From assembly GCA_900319235.1 (NCBI GenBank), contig ONNR01000009.1, forward strand, positions 1 to 64,000: a stretch of DNA of 64,000 nucleotides. Reading direction: 5' to 3'. A program made the position numbers and the translations under genes. Of the stretch, positions 50,149-58,575 are shown in pieces. Position 1 is the stretch's first letter. Each line of letters starts with the position of its first letter. The notes under the pieces are model-generated. The model made no database searches and was not told the origin of the DNA. It saw only the letters and a list, made by a program, of their open reading frames with translations. The DNA comes from an uncultured Prevotellaceae bacterium. Lineage in GTDB: Bacteria > Bacteroidota > Bacteroidia > Bacteroidales > UBA3663.

Positions 50149-52101
50149 ATGACCACATTATTTTCGTTATTCAGCATCCTGCTGTTGGCAGTCGGTTATC
50201 ACTTGCAGTCGCCCGATGGACGACTGGATGTCGAGGTGAAGGCCGATGGTCAGCAGCTCAGTTTCCTCCTTACGCAGGACCGCGACACCCTGATAGCCGA
50301 GTCGGGCATCGGCCTGACCTTAGGCGATGGTTCGCGCGTCGAGGCCAGCAAGGTGAAGTCGGCAAGGCGTCGCAAGGTCAGCGAGACCATCGATGCCCCG
50401 TTCTATCGTCAGAGCAGTTTCACGATGGAGGGCAACGAACTGGACCTACGCTTCAAGTCGGGTTTCGGTGTCGTGTTCCGTGCCTATAACGAAGGAGTGG
50501 CATATCGTTTCTATAGCAGCCTTTCGCACACGTATATAATAAATAATGAGAAGGCACAATATGCTTTTGTGGGCGATCCTACGGTCTGGCTCTCCTATTC
50601 GACCAACAAGGAAAAGCCCTATGCGATGGCATTCCAGAACTTCTACGACGCGACGCCCTTGTCCGGGGCACAGCAGCGTCCCGCGTTCCTGCCCGCTACG
50701 GTCGATTGCCGGAAGGCCAAGGTGACTTTGCTCGAAAGTGATGTTGAGGCTTATCCCGGTATGTTTGTGCAGGCTAAGGAGGGTTCGCTCAACGCCGAAT
50801 TTGCTCCCTATCCTGCCGAAATGGCCTATTACCCCTGGCGCAAGATGAGTTATGTGAAGGAGGGCAGCGACCACATTGCCGAATGTTCCGGCACACGCAC
50901 CTTCCCCTGGCGTATCCTTGGCGTCGCACGCGACGATTGCAAAATGCCCGTCTCCAATCTTGTCTATGCCCTGGCTTCGAAGAACCGCATCGGCGACACC
51001 TCGTGGATCCAGACAGGCAAGGTGGCCTGGGACTGGTGGAACGACTGGAACCTCACGGGTGTGCCCTTCGAATCGGGCATCAACATGGATACCTATCGCT
51101 ATTACATCGACTTTGCGTCGGCTCACGGCATCGAGTTCGTGGTGCTCGACGAAGGTTGGTACGAGCCTGCCGCAGGCGATATGCTGACGGTTGTCCCTGC
51201 GCTCAATCTGGAGGAACTCATCCGATATGCAGCCGAGCGCAATGTAAGACTGGTGCTTTGGACTGTCTTCAATGTGCTCGACGACCAGCTCGAAGCGGCT
51301 TGTCAAAAGTATTCGGCCATGGGCATCGCTGGCTTCAAGGTCGATTTCCTCGACCGTAACGACCAGACTGCAGCCGAAATGGCCTATCGCATTGCCGAGA
51401 AGTGCGCCCAGTATCATCTCACCCTCGATTATCACGGCTTCTACACGCCCACGGGCTTGAACCGCACCTTCCCCAACATCATCAACTACGAGAGCGTGTT
51501 CGGCATGGAGGAGATGAAATGGAGTCCCAAGGAGGTGGATATGCCTCGCTACGACGTCACCTTCCCGTTCATCCGTCTGCAGAGCGGCCTCGTCGATTAT
51601 ACACCGGGAGCCATGCGCAATGCCACCCGGAGCGATTGGAATGCCGCCTACAGCACCCCGATGAGCCAGGGCACACGTTGCCATCAGCTTGCCACCTATA
51701 TCGTCTACGACTCGCCATTCACCATGCTTTGCGATGCCCCCACGATGTATCAGCGGGAGGAGGAATATACGCGTTTCCTCTGCTCCCTGCCTACAGTCTT
51801 CGAGCATACGCAGATTCTTCAAGGCAGGTTGGGCGAATACATCGTCACGGTGCGCGAAGGCAGGGATGGCAATTGGTATGTGGGAGGTCTGACCAACTGG
51901 GAGGCGCGTGACATCGACTTGAAGTTCGATTTCCTGCCCAAGGACCAGACCTTCGAAGCCACGCTATACGCCGATGGCGTCAATGCCCATCGCCAGGCGC
52001 AGGATTATCAGTGCCGCACCTTCAAGGCCGATGCATCGATGTCCCAAAGTATCCATCTCGCCCCTGGCGGAGGTTTCGTGCTCCGGCTTGTTGCTCGGTA
52101 G
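50149..52101 (+). CDS. GH97 glycosidase, retaining alpha-galactosidase-like
   Basis: The 650-residue protein has a signal peptide (FSLFSILLLAVGYHL) and an N-terminal beta-sandwich (SPDGRLDVEVKADGQQLSFL). The TIM barrel has WDWWNDWNLTGVPFES, IEFVVLDEGWYEP and GFKVDFLDRNDQ with Asp399, then a C-terminal beta domain. An Asp in the GxKVDFxDRxDQ strand is the nucleophile of retaining GH97 alpha-galactosidases such as BT1871, whereas the inverting alpha-glucosidase SusB lacks it. So alpha-galactosidase is the better guess, although other alpha-sugars (for example beta-L-arabinopyranose, a stereochemical mimic) remain possible. The open frame runs further upstream (to 49930), but the promoter and leader lie there, so I start at the ATG at 50149. 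First gene of a three-enzyme plus-strand operon. Confidence 0.88.
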   Translation: MTTLFSLFSILLLAVGYHLQSPDGRLDVEVKADGQQLSFLLTQDRDTLIAESGIGLTLGDGSRVEASKVKSARRRKVSETIDAPFYRQSSFTMEGNELDLRFKSGFGVVFRAYNEGVAYRFYSSLSHTYIINNEKAQYAFVGDPTVWLSYSTNKEKPYAMAFQNFYDATPLSGAQQRPAFLPATVDCRKAKVTLLESDVEAYPGMFVQAKEGSLNAEFAPYPAEMAYYPWRKMSYVKEGSDHIAECSGTRTFPWRILGVARDDCKMPVSNLVYALASKNRIGDTSWIQTGKVAWDWWNDWNLTGVPFESGINMDTYRYYIDFASAHGIEFVVLDEGWYEPAAGDMLTVVPALNLEELIRYAAERNVRLVLWTVFNVLDDQLEAACQKYSAMGIAGFKVDFLDRNDQTAAEMAYRIAEKCAQYHLTLDYHGFYTPTGLNRTFPNIINYESVFGMEEMKWSPKEVDMPRYDVTFPFIRLQSGLVDYTPGAMRNATRSDWNAAYSTPMSQGTRCHQLATYIVYDSPFTMLCDAPTMYQREEEYTRFLCSLPTVFEHTQILQGRLGEYIVTVREGRDGNWYVGGLTNWEARDIDLKFDFLPKDQTFEATLYADGVNAHRQAQDYQCRTFKADASMSQSIHLAPGGGFVLRLVAR

Positions 52102-52151
52102 TTCTTTAGAATTTGCAAAAGTAGTTTCTCAGTTAATGATAGTTATATGTG

Positions 52152-54293
52152 ATGAAAAGTAATCGACACTTATTGACGTTTGCATTAGGAACCATGGCTG
52201 GCGTGATGTCAGCCATGGCTCAAACTTCTGTCACATTCGACACCCCTGGTGCCGGCAATCCTTTCATCCCCGGCTATTTCGCCGATCCTACCATCCGAAA
52301 GTTCGGCGACACCTATTATCTCTATGCCACCACCGATGGCAGTGGCGCAGGCTTTGGCCCTGCCCAGTGCTGGACGAGCAGGGACTTCCGGAACTGGACC
52401 CTTCTCCCGATGAACTGGCCCACAAGCCATTGGATCTGGGCGCCCGATGTGATGCAGCACTCCGATGGAAAGTATTATATGGTCTATTGCCAGCCCTGCA
52501 ACCTCTATATCGGTCAGGCCGAAACGCCCGTAGGTCCCTGGCACAACCTGCTCCAATCGGACAGCCACGCCAAGGCTGTGGCCGTCAGTGGTCCTCAAAG
52601 CATGGCGCTCGGCAAGGAGTTCGACAACGAGGGTCAACCCATCTGGGTCTACGATCGCTATGTGACGGGTGCCATTACGCTCGACGGACAGACTTTCGTC
52701 GATGACGATGGCGAAGTGTATGTCTATTGGGGAACCTGGGGCATCTACGAAGGCTTCGGTTGTGGTGTCGGCAAGGCTTCGAAGGACTTGAAGACCTTCA
52801 CCGAGACGCGCCTTATTCCCAACACCGAGGCAAAGGACTTCTTCGAGGCACCTTTTGTCCTGAAGCGCAATGGAATCTATTATTTCATGTATTCGAGCGA
52901 GTCTTGCCACAACGAGACCTATCACGTGCAATATGCCACATCGACCTCTCCCATGGGTCCCTACGAATATAAGGGAACCATCCTGCAGACCAATGCCGAC
53001 GGCACCGTCCATGGCCCCGGGCATCATTCGGTGCTCGAAGAGGTCAACGACAAGGGTGAAAAGGAATACTATATCGTCTATCATCGTCACGACAATCCGC
53101 ATTCCAACCGCGGCTTCCATCGCCAGATCTGCATCGACCGTCTTGAGTTCGACGAGGCAGGCAACATCAAGCCTGTCACTCCAACCCATCAGGGCACATT
53201 CCCCAAGGCAAAGTCATCGGTGAGCAGTCCGAACCTTGCCTACAAGGCTACGGTCGAAGCATCTTCCTTCTATGACGAGAACTTCAAGCCCTCCTTTGCC
53301 GTCGATGACAACAACGGCACATTGTGGCGTCCGAAGGGAATGGGAGAGGAGTGGCTCAAGATCGATTTGGGCAAGGTGCAGAAGATTCAGACCATCTGGA
53401 CTCAATGGGAATACGGCACTCAATACTATCAGTATCGTATCGAGACTTCATCCGATGGCACGCATTGGCAGCTCTTTGCCGACCGCAGCCGGAACCTCCA
53501 TGCAGGTTCACCCAAGATTGACGTGGCACCCGTGGTCAAGGGTAGGAACGTACCCGTGAAGGCCCGTTATGTGAAAATCACTTTCCTGGGTTGTCAGAAG
53601 CAGGGCTATCCGGGCGCTCTCTGGAACGTCAAGGTGTTCAGCACACGCGAGGACAAGGATAACTTCGAGTGGCCTGCACCCAAGGTGTTGGGCGAAAGCG
53701 GCGACGAACTCATCCACATCACGGCCGACGACTTCCAGGTGGGCGACACCATCTGGTACATTCCCAATCACGGCGTCGTCAGTGGAGGCTTTGAGCACGA
53801 GGATGGCCTGATGGTCGTTCAAGATGTGGAGGGCACGAAGGCATTGCCTTTCGACAGTGCCACCATCTTTGCTTCCGATTTCCCGATGCCTGAGCTTTGG
53901 CGCGACAATGTGCCCTATCATCTCGAAGCCACACTCTACAACCCCACCATCCAGCTCAATGAGTGCGTGACCGACTTCACTTCCTCGCACGACGAACTCG
54001 AGAAGATCATGCTCGTCAACGGCACTGAGCCTCGTTGCGGCGTCATGAACCATTACGGTTGGTACGAGGATGTGGGCTACAAGGAGATGAAGACCCTCGA
54101 AGGCCGTTGGCAGCATGTGGTGGTCGATTTCGATGGCCGCATCGAAAAGGTTTGGATCAACGATGTACTCATCAGCGAAAAGGATATCCAGATCATGGTC
54201 AAGCCCGTTCAGCGCGTCCTTCTCGGCCGCAATGCCGAGCGCGAATGGCCCTTCACCGGCTATCTGCACAGTTTGACTTTGAGCAGAAAATGA
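52152..54293 (+). CDS. GH43 alpha-L-arabinofuranosidase-like enzyme with CBM and LamG-like domains
   Basis: The 713-residue secreted protein has a signal peptide cut near residue 23 (SAMAQ). A five-bladed propeller GH43 domain (about 35-345) shows the three catalytic acids: Asp45 in GYFADPTIRKF, Asp178 in ITLDGQTFVDDDG and Glu232 in FFEAPFVLKRNG. Next comes an F5/8-type discoidin domain (about 355-500; SSFYDENFKPSFAVDDNNGT, IRTIW-like core). The C-terminal LamG-like domain (about 530-713) has WQHVVVDFDGRIEKVWINDV. The family acts on alpha-L-Araf or beta-xylosyl links; the PUL context favours terminal alpha-L-Araf. The ATG at 52152 is preferred to a GTG one codon earlier. It lies 50 bp after GH97. 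Confidence 0.9.
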   Translation: MKSNRHLLTFALGTMAGVMSAMAQTSVTFDTPGAGNPFIPGYFADPTIRKFGDTYYLYATTDGSGAGFGPAQCWTSRDFRNWTLLPMNWPTSHWIWAPDVMQHSDGKYYMVYCQPCNLYIGQAETPVGPWHNLLQSDSHAKAVAVSGPQSMALGKEFDNEGQPIWVYDRYVTGAITLDGQTFVDDDGEVYVYWGTWGIYEGFGCGVGKASKDLKTFTETRLIPNTEAKDFFEAPFVLKRNGIYYFMYSSESCHNETYHVQYATSTSPMGPYEYKGTILQTNADGTVHGPGHHSVLEEVNDKGEKEYYIVYHRHDNPHSNRGFHRQICIDRLEFDEAGNIKPVTPTHQGTFPKAKSSVSSPNLAYKATVEASSFYDENFKPSFAVDDNNGTLWRPKGMGEEWLKIDLGKVQKIQTIWTQWEYGTQYYQYRIETSSDGTHWQLFADRSRNLHAGSPKIDVAPVVKGRNVPVKARYVKITFLGCQKQGYPGALWNVKVFSTREDKDNFEWPAPKVLGESGDELIHITADDFQVGDTIWYIPNHGVVSGGFEHEDGLMVVQDVEGTKALPFDSATIFASDFPMPELWRDNVPYHLEATLYNPTIQLNECVTDFTSSHDELEKIMLVNGTEPRCGVMNHYGWYEDVGYKEMKTLEGRWQHVVVDFDGRIEKVWINDVLISEKDIQIMVKPVQRVLLGRNAEREWPFTGYLHSLTLSRK

Positions 54294-54295
54294 AA

Positions 54296-54365
54296 AAAGC
54301 TAGTATTCTAGATAATCTAGATATTCTAGAAAATCTAGAAAACTCTATCCCCCTCAGCAAATTCT
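54296..54365. repeat. TCTAGATAA junction repeat
   Basis: AGTATTCTAGATAATCTAGA, TATTCTAGAAAATCTAGAAA and ACTC directly follow the GH43 stop codon: a degenerate 9-base word with self-complementary TCTAGA cores. It covers most of the spacer before the next start. Confidence 0.65.
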
Positions 54366-54378
54366 AAATATTTATCAT

Positions 54379-56841
54379 ATGCGTACCTTACTCTCCCTTG
54401 CCGCCCTTGCCGCCCTTCCCGTGCTGGCACAGACCCAAAGTGGTGGCTATCCCATCAACCCTGTTCCGTTCACCAGTGTGAAGATTACGCCCAACACCTT
54501 CTGGGGCCAGCGTCTCGATGCCAGCCGCGAGGTGACCGTGCCGCTCGCTTTCTCCAAATGCGAGGAGACGGGACGTTACCGCAACTTCGAGATTGCCGCC
54601 CAGCATCTGCTGGGTGTCAATACCGACACGGTGCATGTCGGAGGCCTTGCTTTCGACGATACCGATGTCTATAAGACCATCGAAGGCTGTTCCTACCTTT
54701 TGCAGACTTTCCCCGACCTCAAGCTCGCCATCGATCGTCATGGCCGCACCGACGTGGTCCCTGCTCAGGTCTATATGGACAGTGTCATCGCCATTATGAA
54801 GGCAGCTCAGGAACCCGATGGCTATCTCTACACTTCGCGCACCATGAATCCCCTGCATCCGCACGAGTGGGCAGGCGAACATCGTTGGGACCTCGTCGAG
54901 GATTTGAGCCACGAGTTCTACAATCTCGGTCATATGGTCGAGGGTGCCATTGCCCACTATCAGGCCACGGGCAAGACCTCGTTCCTCAACATCGCGCGAG
55001 CCTACGCCGACTGCGTTTGCCGCGAGATTGGCGAGGGTGCCGGCCAGAAGGTGCGTGTGCCCGGTCATCAGATTGCCGAGATGGCTTTGGCAAAGCTTTA
55101 CCTCGTGACGGGTGAGACCAAATATCTCGAGCAAGCAAAGTTCTTCCTCGACAAGCGCGGCTACACCACCCGCACCGACGAGTATTCGCAGGCTCACAAG
55201 CCCGTCGTACAGCAGGACGAGGCTGTAGGTCACGCCGTGCGTGCCACCTATATGTATTCGGGTATGGCCGATGTGGCTGCCCTCACGGGCGACACCGCCT
55301 ATATCCACGCCATCGACCGCATCTGGGACAATATCGTCGAGAAGAAATATTACATCACGGGCGGCATCGGTGCCACTTCCAGTGGTGAGGCTTTCGGCGA
55401 AAACTATGAGTTGCCCAACATGAGCGCCTATTGCGAGACCTGTGCGGCCATTGGCAACGTCTATGTCAACTATCGTCTCTTCCTGCTCCATGGCGAGTCG
55501 AAGTATTACGATGTGCTCGAACGCACGCTCTACAACGGTCTGATCTCGGGCGTGTCGCTCGATGGCGGTTCGTTCTTCTATCCCAATCCACTCGAGTCCA
55601 TCGGTCAGCATCAGCGTCAGGCCTGGTTCGGCTGCGCCTGCTGTCCTTCCAACATCTGCCGTTTCATCCCTTCGCTCCCTGGCTATATCTATGCCGTGAA
55701 GGACGACAATGTCTTTGTGAATCTCTTTATGGGCAATACGGCAACTCTGAAGGTCGGCAAGCGTGTCCTCACCTTGCAGCAGGAGACCGCCTATCCCTAC
55801 GATGGCGATGTCGTGCTGACAGTGAAGAAGGGTAGTGGCGACTTTGCCCTCAACGTCCGCATCCCGGGTTGGGTGCGCAATCAGGTGGTCCCAAGCGACC
55901 TCTATCAGTACAGCGACAACAAGCGACTCGGCTACCGTCTGCAGGTCAATGGTGTCGATTATCCCGTCAGCAATGCCAATCTCCACAATGGCTATGCCGT
56001 CATTTCCCGCAAGTGGAAGAAGGGCGACCAGGTGCAGATCCACTTCGACATGGAGGCACGCGTCGTGAAGGCAAATGCCCAGGTCGAGGCCGATTTGGGA
56101 CGTGTCAGCGTGGAGCGCGGTCCGTTGGTCTATTGTGCCGAATGGCCCGACAATCCTGGTTTCGATGTGCGCAGCGTCCTCATCAACCAGACGCCTGAAT
56201 TCAAGCTCGAGGATAAGGCCATCCTCGACAAGTATCCTGTCAAGATGCTTTCCACCTCGGCGCAGGTGCTCAAGTTCAACGACAAGGGCGAACTTGCTGC
56301 CACGCCCGTGCGCATCAATCTGATCCCCTATTATGCCTGGAATCATCGTGGACGTGGTTCGATGCTTGTGTGGATTCCTCAGGAACTCCGTGCCTGCACA
56401 CCCGCTATGCCACCCACATTGGCTTCGCGTTCCACCGTCAAGGCCTCGCACATGGTGGCTGGTCTTGGTGCCATCAACGACCGACTGGTTCCCAAGGGGC
56501 CCGAGGATCGCAGCGTGCCCTACTATCATTATTGGCCCAAGCAGGGTGGCACGGAGTGGATTGATTATCACTTCCCCGAGGCTCACACCGTTCAGAGTTC
56601 CACCGTCTATTGGTTCGACGATTCTCCATGGGGAGGCTGCAAGGTTCCTGCCGGATGGCGCATCCTCTACAAGTCGGCCGATGGCAAGTGGACCCCAGTG
56701 ACGGGTGCCGACCGTTACACCTGCAAGAAGGGTGTGGCTAATACGGTTCAGTTCGATCCTGTCGAAACCACCGCCGTCCGCCTCGAGATCGACCAGCCTG
56801 GCGATGCCTCCTGTGGGCTCTTCGAGTGGGCTGTATTCTGA
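54379..56841 (+). CDS. GH127 beta-L-arabinofuranosidase (second copy)
   Basis: The 820-residue secreted protein has a signal peptide cut near residue 18 (VLAQTQ). The (alpha/alpha)6 barrel has the same early motif (AFDDTDVYKTIEGCSYLLQT). The Zn-thiolate site is complete: AYCETCAAI with Glu353 and Cys355, and WFGCACCPSN with Cys421 and Cys422, almost the same numbering as HypBA1. C-terminal beta domains complete it. It is paralogous to the enzyme at 47408-49903 but lacks a lipobox, so this one is probably periplasmic and the other may be anchored. Two GH127 enzymes in one locus suggest two successive beta-L-Araf links, for example Araf-beta-1,2-Araf and Araf-beta-Hyp. It is the last gene of the operon and a terminator follows. 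Confidence 0.93.
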   Translation: MRTLLSLAALAALPVLAQTQSGGYPINPVPFTSVKITPNTFWGQRLDASREVTVPLAFSKCEETGRYRNFEIAAQHLLGVNTDTVHVGGLAFDDTDVYKTIEGCSYLLQTFPDLKLAIDRHGRTDVVPAQVYMDSVIAIMKAAQEPDGYLYTSRTMNPLHPHEWAGEHRWDLVEDLSHEFYNLGHMVEGAIAHYQATGKTSFLNIARAYADCVCREIGEGAGQKVRVPGHQIAEMALAKLYLVTGETKYLEQAKFFLDKRGYTTRTDEYSQAHKPVVQQDEAVGHAVRATYMYSGMADVAALTGDTAYIHAIDRIWDNIVEKKYYITGGIGATSSGEAFGENYELPNMSAYCETCAAIGNVYVNYRLFLLHGESKYYDVLERTLYNGLISGVSLDGGSFFYPNPLESIGQHQRQAWFGCACCPSNICRFIPSLPGYIYAVKDDNVFVNLFMGNTATLKVGKRVLTLQQETAYPYDGDVVLTVKKGSGDFALNVRIPGWVRNQVVPSDLYQYSDNKRLGYRLQVNGVDYPVSNANLHNGYAVISRKWKKGDQVQIHFDMEARVVKANAQVEADLGRVSVERGPLVYCAEWPDNPGFDVRSVLINQTPEFKLEDKAILDKYPVKMLSTSAQVLKFNDKGELAATPVRINLIPYYAWNHRGRGSMLVWIPQELRACTPAMPPTLASRSTVKASHMVAGLGAINDRLVPKGPEDRSVPYYHYWPKQGGTEWIDYHFPEAHTVQSSTVYWFDDSPWGGCKVPAGWRILYKSADGKWTPVTGADRYTCKKGVANTVQFDPVETTAVRLEIDQPGDASCGLFEWAVF

Positions 56842-56853
56842 TTACAAACAAAA

Positions 56854-56887
56854 CAAGCCGACCTGAAAAGAGTCGGCTTGCTTTTTG
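56854..56887 (+). terminator. Rho-independent terminator, plus strand
   Basis: CAAGCCGAC pairs perfectly with GTCGGCTTG around a 9-base loop, followed by CTTTTTG. It ends the GH97-GH43-GH127 transcript. Confidence 0.9.
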
Positions 56888-56896
56888 CGAATCAAA

Positions 56897-57340
56897 CATT
56901 CTGTCGGCCGACAGAGTGCTTGATTCTACTGCGGTATGACCAATCCTGGTCAAAAAAGGTTATTCTCCGAATGGAGCAAGCATTCTGACGGCCGACAGAG
57001 TGCTATATTCAATCGCGGCATAACCAATCCTGGCCGAGATTGGTCATTCTCCGAACGGAGCAAGCACTCTGACGGCCGACAGAGTGCTATATTCAATCGC
57101 GGCATGACCAATCCTGGCCAAAAATGGTTATTCTCCAAATGGAGCAAGCACTCTGACGGCCGACAGAGTGCTTTATTCTACCGCGGCATAACCAATCTTG
57201 GCCAAGAATGGTCATTCTCCGAACGGAGCAAGCACTTTGTCGGCCGACAGAGTGCTTTATTCTACCGTGGCATAACCAATCCTGGCCAAAAATGGTTATT
57301 CTCCAAATGGAGCAAGCACTCTGACGGGCGAGATAATGCT
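56897..57340. repeat. 84-bp tandem array of palindromic units
   Basis: The core CGGCCG(ACAGAGTGCT) starts at 56905, 56989, 57073, 57157 and 57241, and a decayed CGGGCG at 57325. The period is exactly 84 bp each time, with no insertions or deletions. Each unit holds a long palindrome (AGCACTCTG, then CAGAGTGCT, around ACGGCCGA), a small one (CTCCRAAYGGAG) and an ACCA(N)nTGGT pair. Units alternate between GGTTATTCTCC and GGTCATTCTCC types, hinting at an older 168-bp doubling. It is not CRISPR, because there are no unique spacers. Function is unknown. Confidence 0.92.
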
Positions 57341-57424
57341 TACTGCGGATATAATCTATTAAGTCTGGAAGTTGAGCAATTCTTTTATTTTTGATGATTT
57401 CTGATCATAAATACAGAAACCCTA

Positions 57425-58126
57425 CTATTCCCCGCTCTTCTGCCGGATGAGTTTCAGGTATTCGTCATAGTCGATATATCGGCCGCCCATGGTCTTGAGG
57501 TGGGGTGTCTCGAACTGGCAGTCGATGAGGGAGTTGCCGAGCTGCTTCATCAGGCGGGCAAGCATAATGAGGGCAATCTTCGAGGCACTGGGGATGAGCG
57601 AGAACATGCTTTCGCCGAAGAAGCCGCTGCCCAAGGTGACACCGTAGAGTCCGCCCACGAGCGAATCGTCCTTCCATACCTCGACACTCGACGCAAAGCC
57701 CTGGTCGTACAGTCGGGTGTAGGCTTCCTTCATCTCGGGACCGAGCCAGGCGCCCAGGCCTTCCTCACGCAGTGTGCCGCACTGGTCAATGACCTGCTCG
57801 AAGTCGGCATTGACGGTGACGCGCAGTTCCCCTCGCTTGACCTTGTTGAGCTCCTGGCGCATGGAGTGGGAGATGTGGATCTCGTCGGGGAATATGACGA
57901 AGCGCTGCATCGGGCACCACCACTGGATGTATGGCTTGCCCGTGGCGGGATCGATGAGTTCCTGACAGGTGTCTTCGGCGCGGAAGGCATACCAGGGGAA
58001 GATGCCCCAGCTATACGCCAGCAGTAGACGCTCGGTGCTCAGATCGCCGCCCACGGCAAAGAGTCCATCGGGTTCGCCGTCCTTCGGATCGGGAAAACCT
58101 ATTGTCGAATCGAGTAGATAAACCAT
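57425..58126 (-). CDS. aat: Leucyl/phenylalanyl-tRNA--protein transferase
   Basis: Transfers Leu or Phe from tRNA to proteins with N-terminal Arg or Lys, marking them for ClpAP (N-degron pathway); cytosolic. The 233-residue length and signatures are typical: FPDPKDGEPDGLFAVGGDLS at the start, LLLAYSWGIFPWY, WWCPMQRFVIFP and VGGLYGVTLGSGFFGESMFS. The late SLIDCQFETPHLKTMGGRYI is the substrate-binding strand. The start is the ATG at 58126; the frame extends to 58186, but the promoter sits inside that extension. Single gene with its own promoter, convergent with the PUL enzymes. Confidence 0.96.
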   Translation of the reverse strand: MVYLLDSTIGFPDPKDGEPDGLFAVGGDLSTERLLLAYSWGIFPWYAFRAEDTCQELIDPATGKPYIQWWCPMQRFVIFPDEIHISHSMRQELNKVKRGELRVTVNADFEQVIDQCGTLREEGLGAWLGPEMKEAYTRLYDQGFASSVEVWKDDSLVGGLYGVTLGSGFFGESMFSLIPSASKIALIMLARLMKQLGNSLIDCQFETPHLKTMGGRYIDYDEYLKLIRQKSGE

Positions 58127-58147
58127 ATTCTCGTTTTTTTGAGGGTA

Positions 58148-58179
58148 CAAAGATAGGACTCTTTTCCGAAATTTCCAAA
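58148..58179 (-). promoter_or_regulatory. Bacteroidetes promoter of aat
   Basis: Minus-strand -7 TATCTTTG at 58148-58155, -33 TTTG at 58176-58179, 20-bp spacer, 22 bp before the ATG. Confidence 0.82.
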
Positions 58180-58365
58180 TTATCACGCCCAGTTGGGGAA
58201 ATTTTTCGCATCAAAAATGAAAAATGTTGCGCAAGATGGGTGTAAATTCGTACAATCTTGTGCAATTTCTGACTTTTTCGAGTCAAAATTTGTTACATAA
58301 ATGGTCAACAAATGTTGTTTTTCCGCTTTTTTGCACAAAATCTAAACATTTTGCGACATTTATCC
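58180..58365. other. AT-rich spacer between divergent promoters
   Basis: About 185 bp upstream of both the aat promoter and the plus-strand promoter at 58366. It contains several TTTTTGCG/TTGCGCAA-like words but no gene or strong hairpin that I can support. Confidence 0.35.
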
Positions 58366-58396
58366 TTTGTTGTTTGAAAAAAAGTCTTTATCTTTG
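58366..58396 (+). promoter_or_regulatory. Bacteroidetes promoter of a candidate small RNA
   Basis: -33 TTTG at 58366-58369, 19-bp spacer, -7 TATCTTTG at 58389-58396 followed by CACC. No plus-strand gene follows; a hairpin with a U-tract comes 150 bp later. Confidence 0.75.
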
Positions 58397-58400
58397 CACC

Positions 58401-58572
58401 GCATAATAGAAAAAAAGACCCGCGAAGATTAAACTTCCGGATCTAGATATCATCTTATATGTGAAAATTAAGATTTAAAGTTTGGTTATAAGATAGTGTG
58501 TGTTTATAAAATTATTTAGCTATTCATGTGTGTTTGAGGACGGCGGGCTGTGAAGCCAGCCGCTCTTGTTTT
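58401..58572 (+). ncRNA. Candidate structured small RNA, about 170 nt
   Basis: The RNA would begin soon after the -7 element and end at a terminator-like hairpin (GCGG-g-CTG paired with CAGCCGC at 58543-58563, then TCTTGTTTT). It has no open frame of note. Internal pairing includes CCG-c-GAAG with CTTCCGG around ATTAAA (58420-58440) and an 8-bp stem ATCTTATA/TATAAGAT (58452-58459 with 58487-58494). It ends just before the stop codon of the convergent membrane-protein gene. No known RNA family is recognised; the SRP RNA core motif is absent. Alternative: a short leader or a decayed gene. Confidence 0.55.
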
Positions 58573-58575
58573 AAA

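Larger units (their letters stand above)
56842..57424. other. Gene-free stretch between convergent GH127 and aat
   Basis: About 580 bp. It holds the GH127 terminator (56854-56887) and the 84-bp palindrome array (56897-57340). The last 80 bp are AT-rich without visible structure. A 152-codon plus-strand frame runs through the array only because 84 is a multiple of three and no unit contains a stop in that frame; I do not call it a gene. Confidence 0.6.

Noticed and set aside
56897..57340. Possible CRISPR array
   Set aside because: Units are homologous along their whole length and there are no unique spacers; 84-bp units with palindromes are a tandem repeat.
56936..57394. 152-codon frame with 28-residue repeats through the 84-bp array
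   Set aside because: The frame is open because the period is divisible by three; the reverse strand is also partly open. No ribosome site or signal is seen. Kept as an alternative in the array finding, not as a gene.
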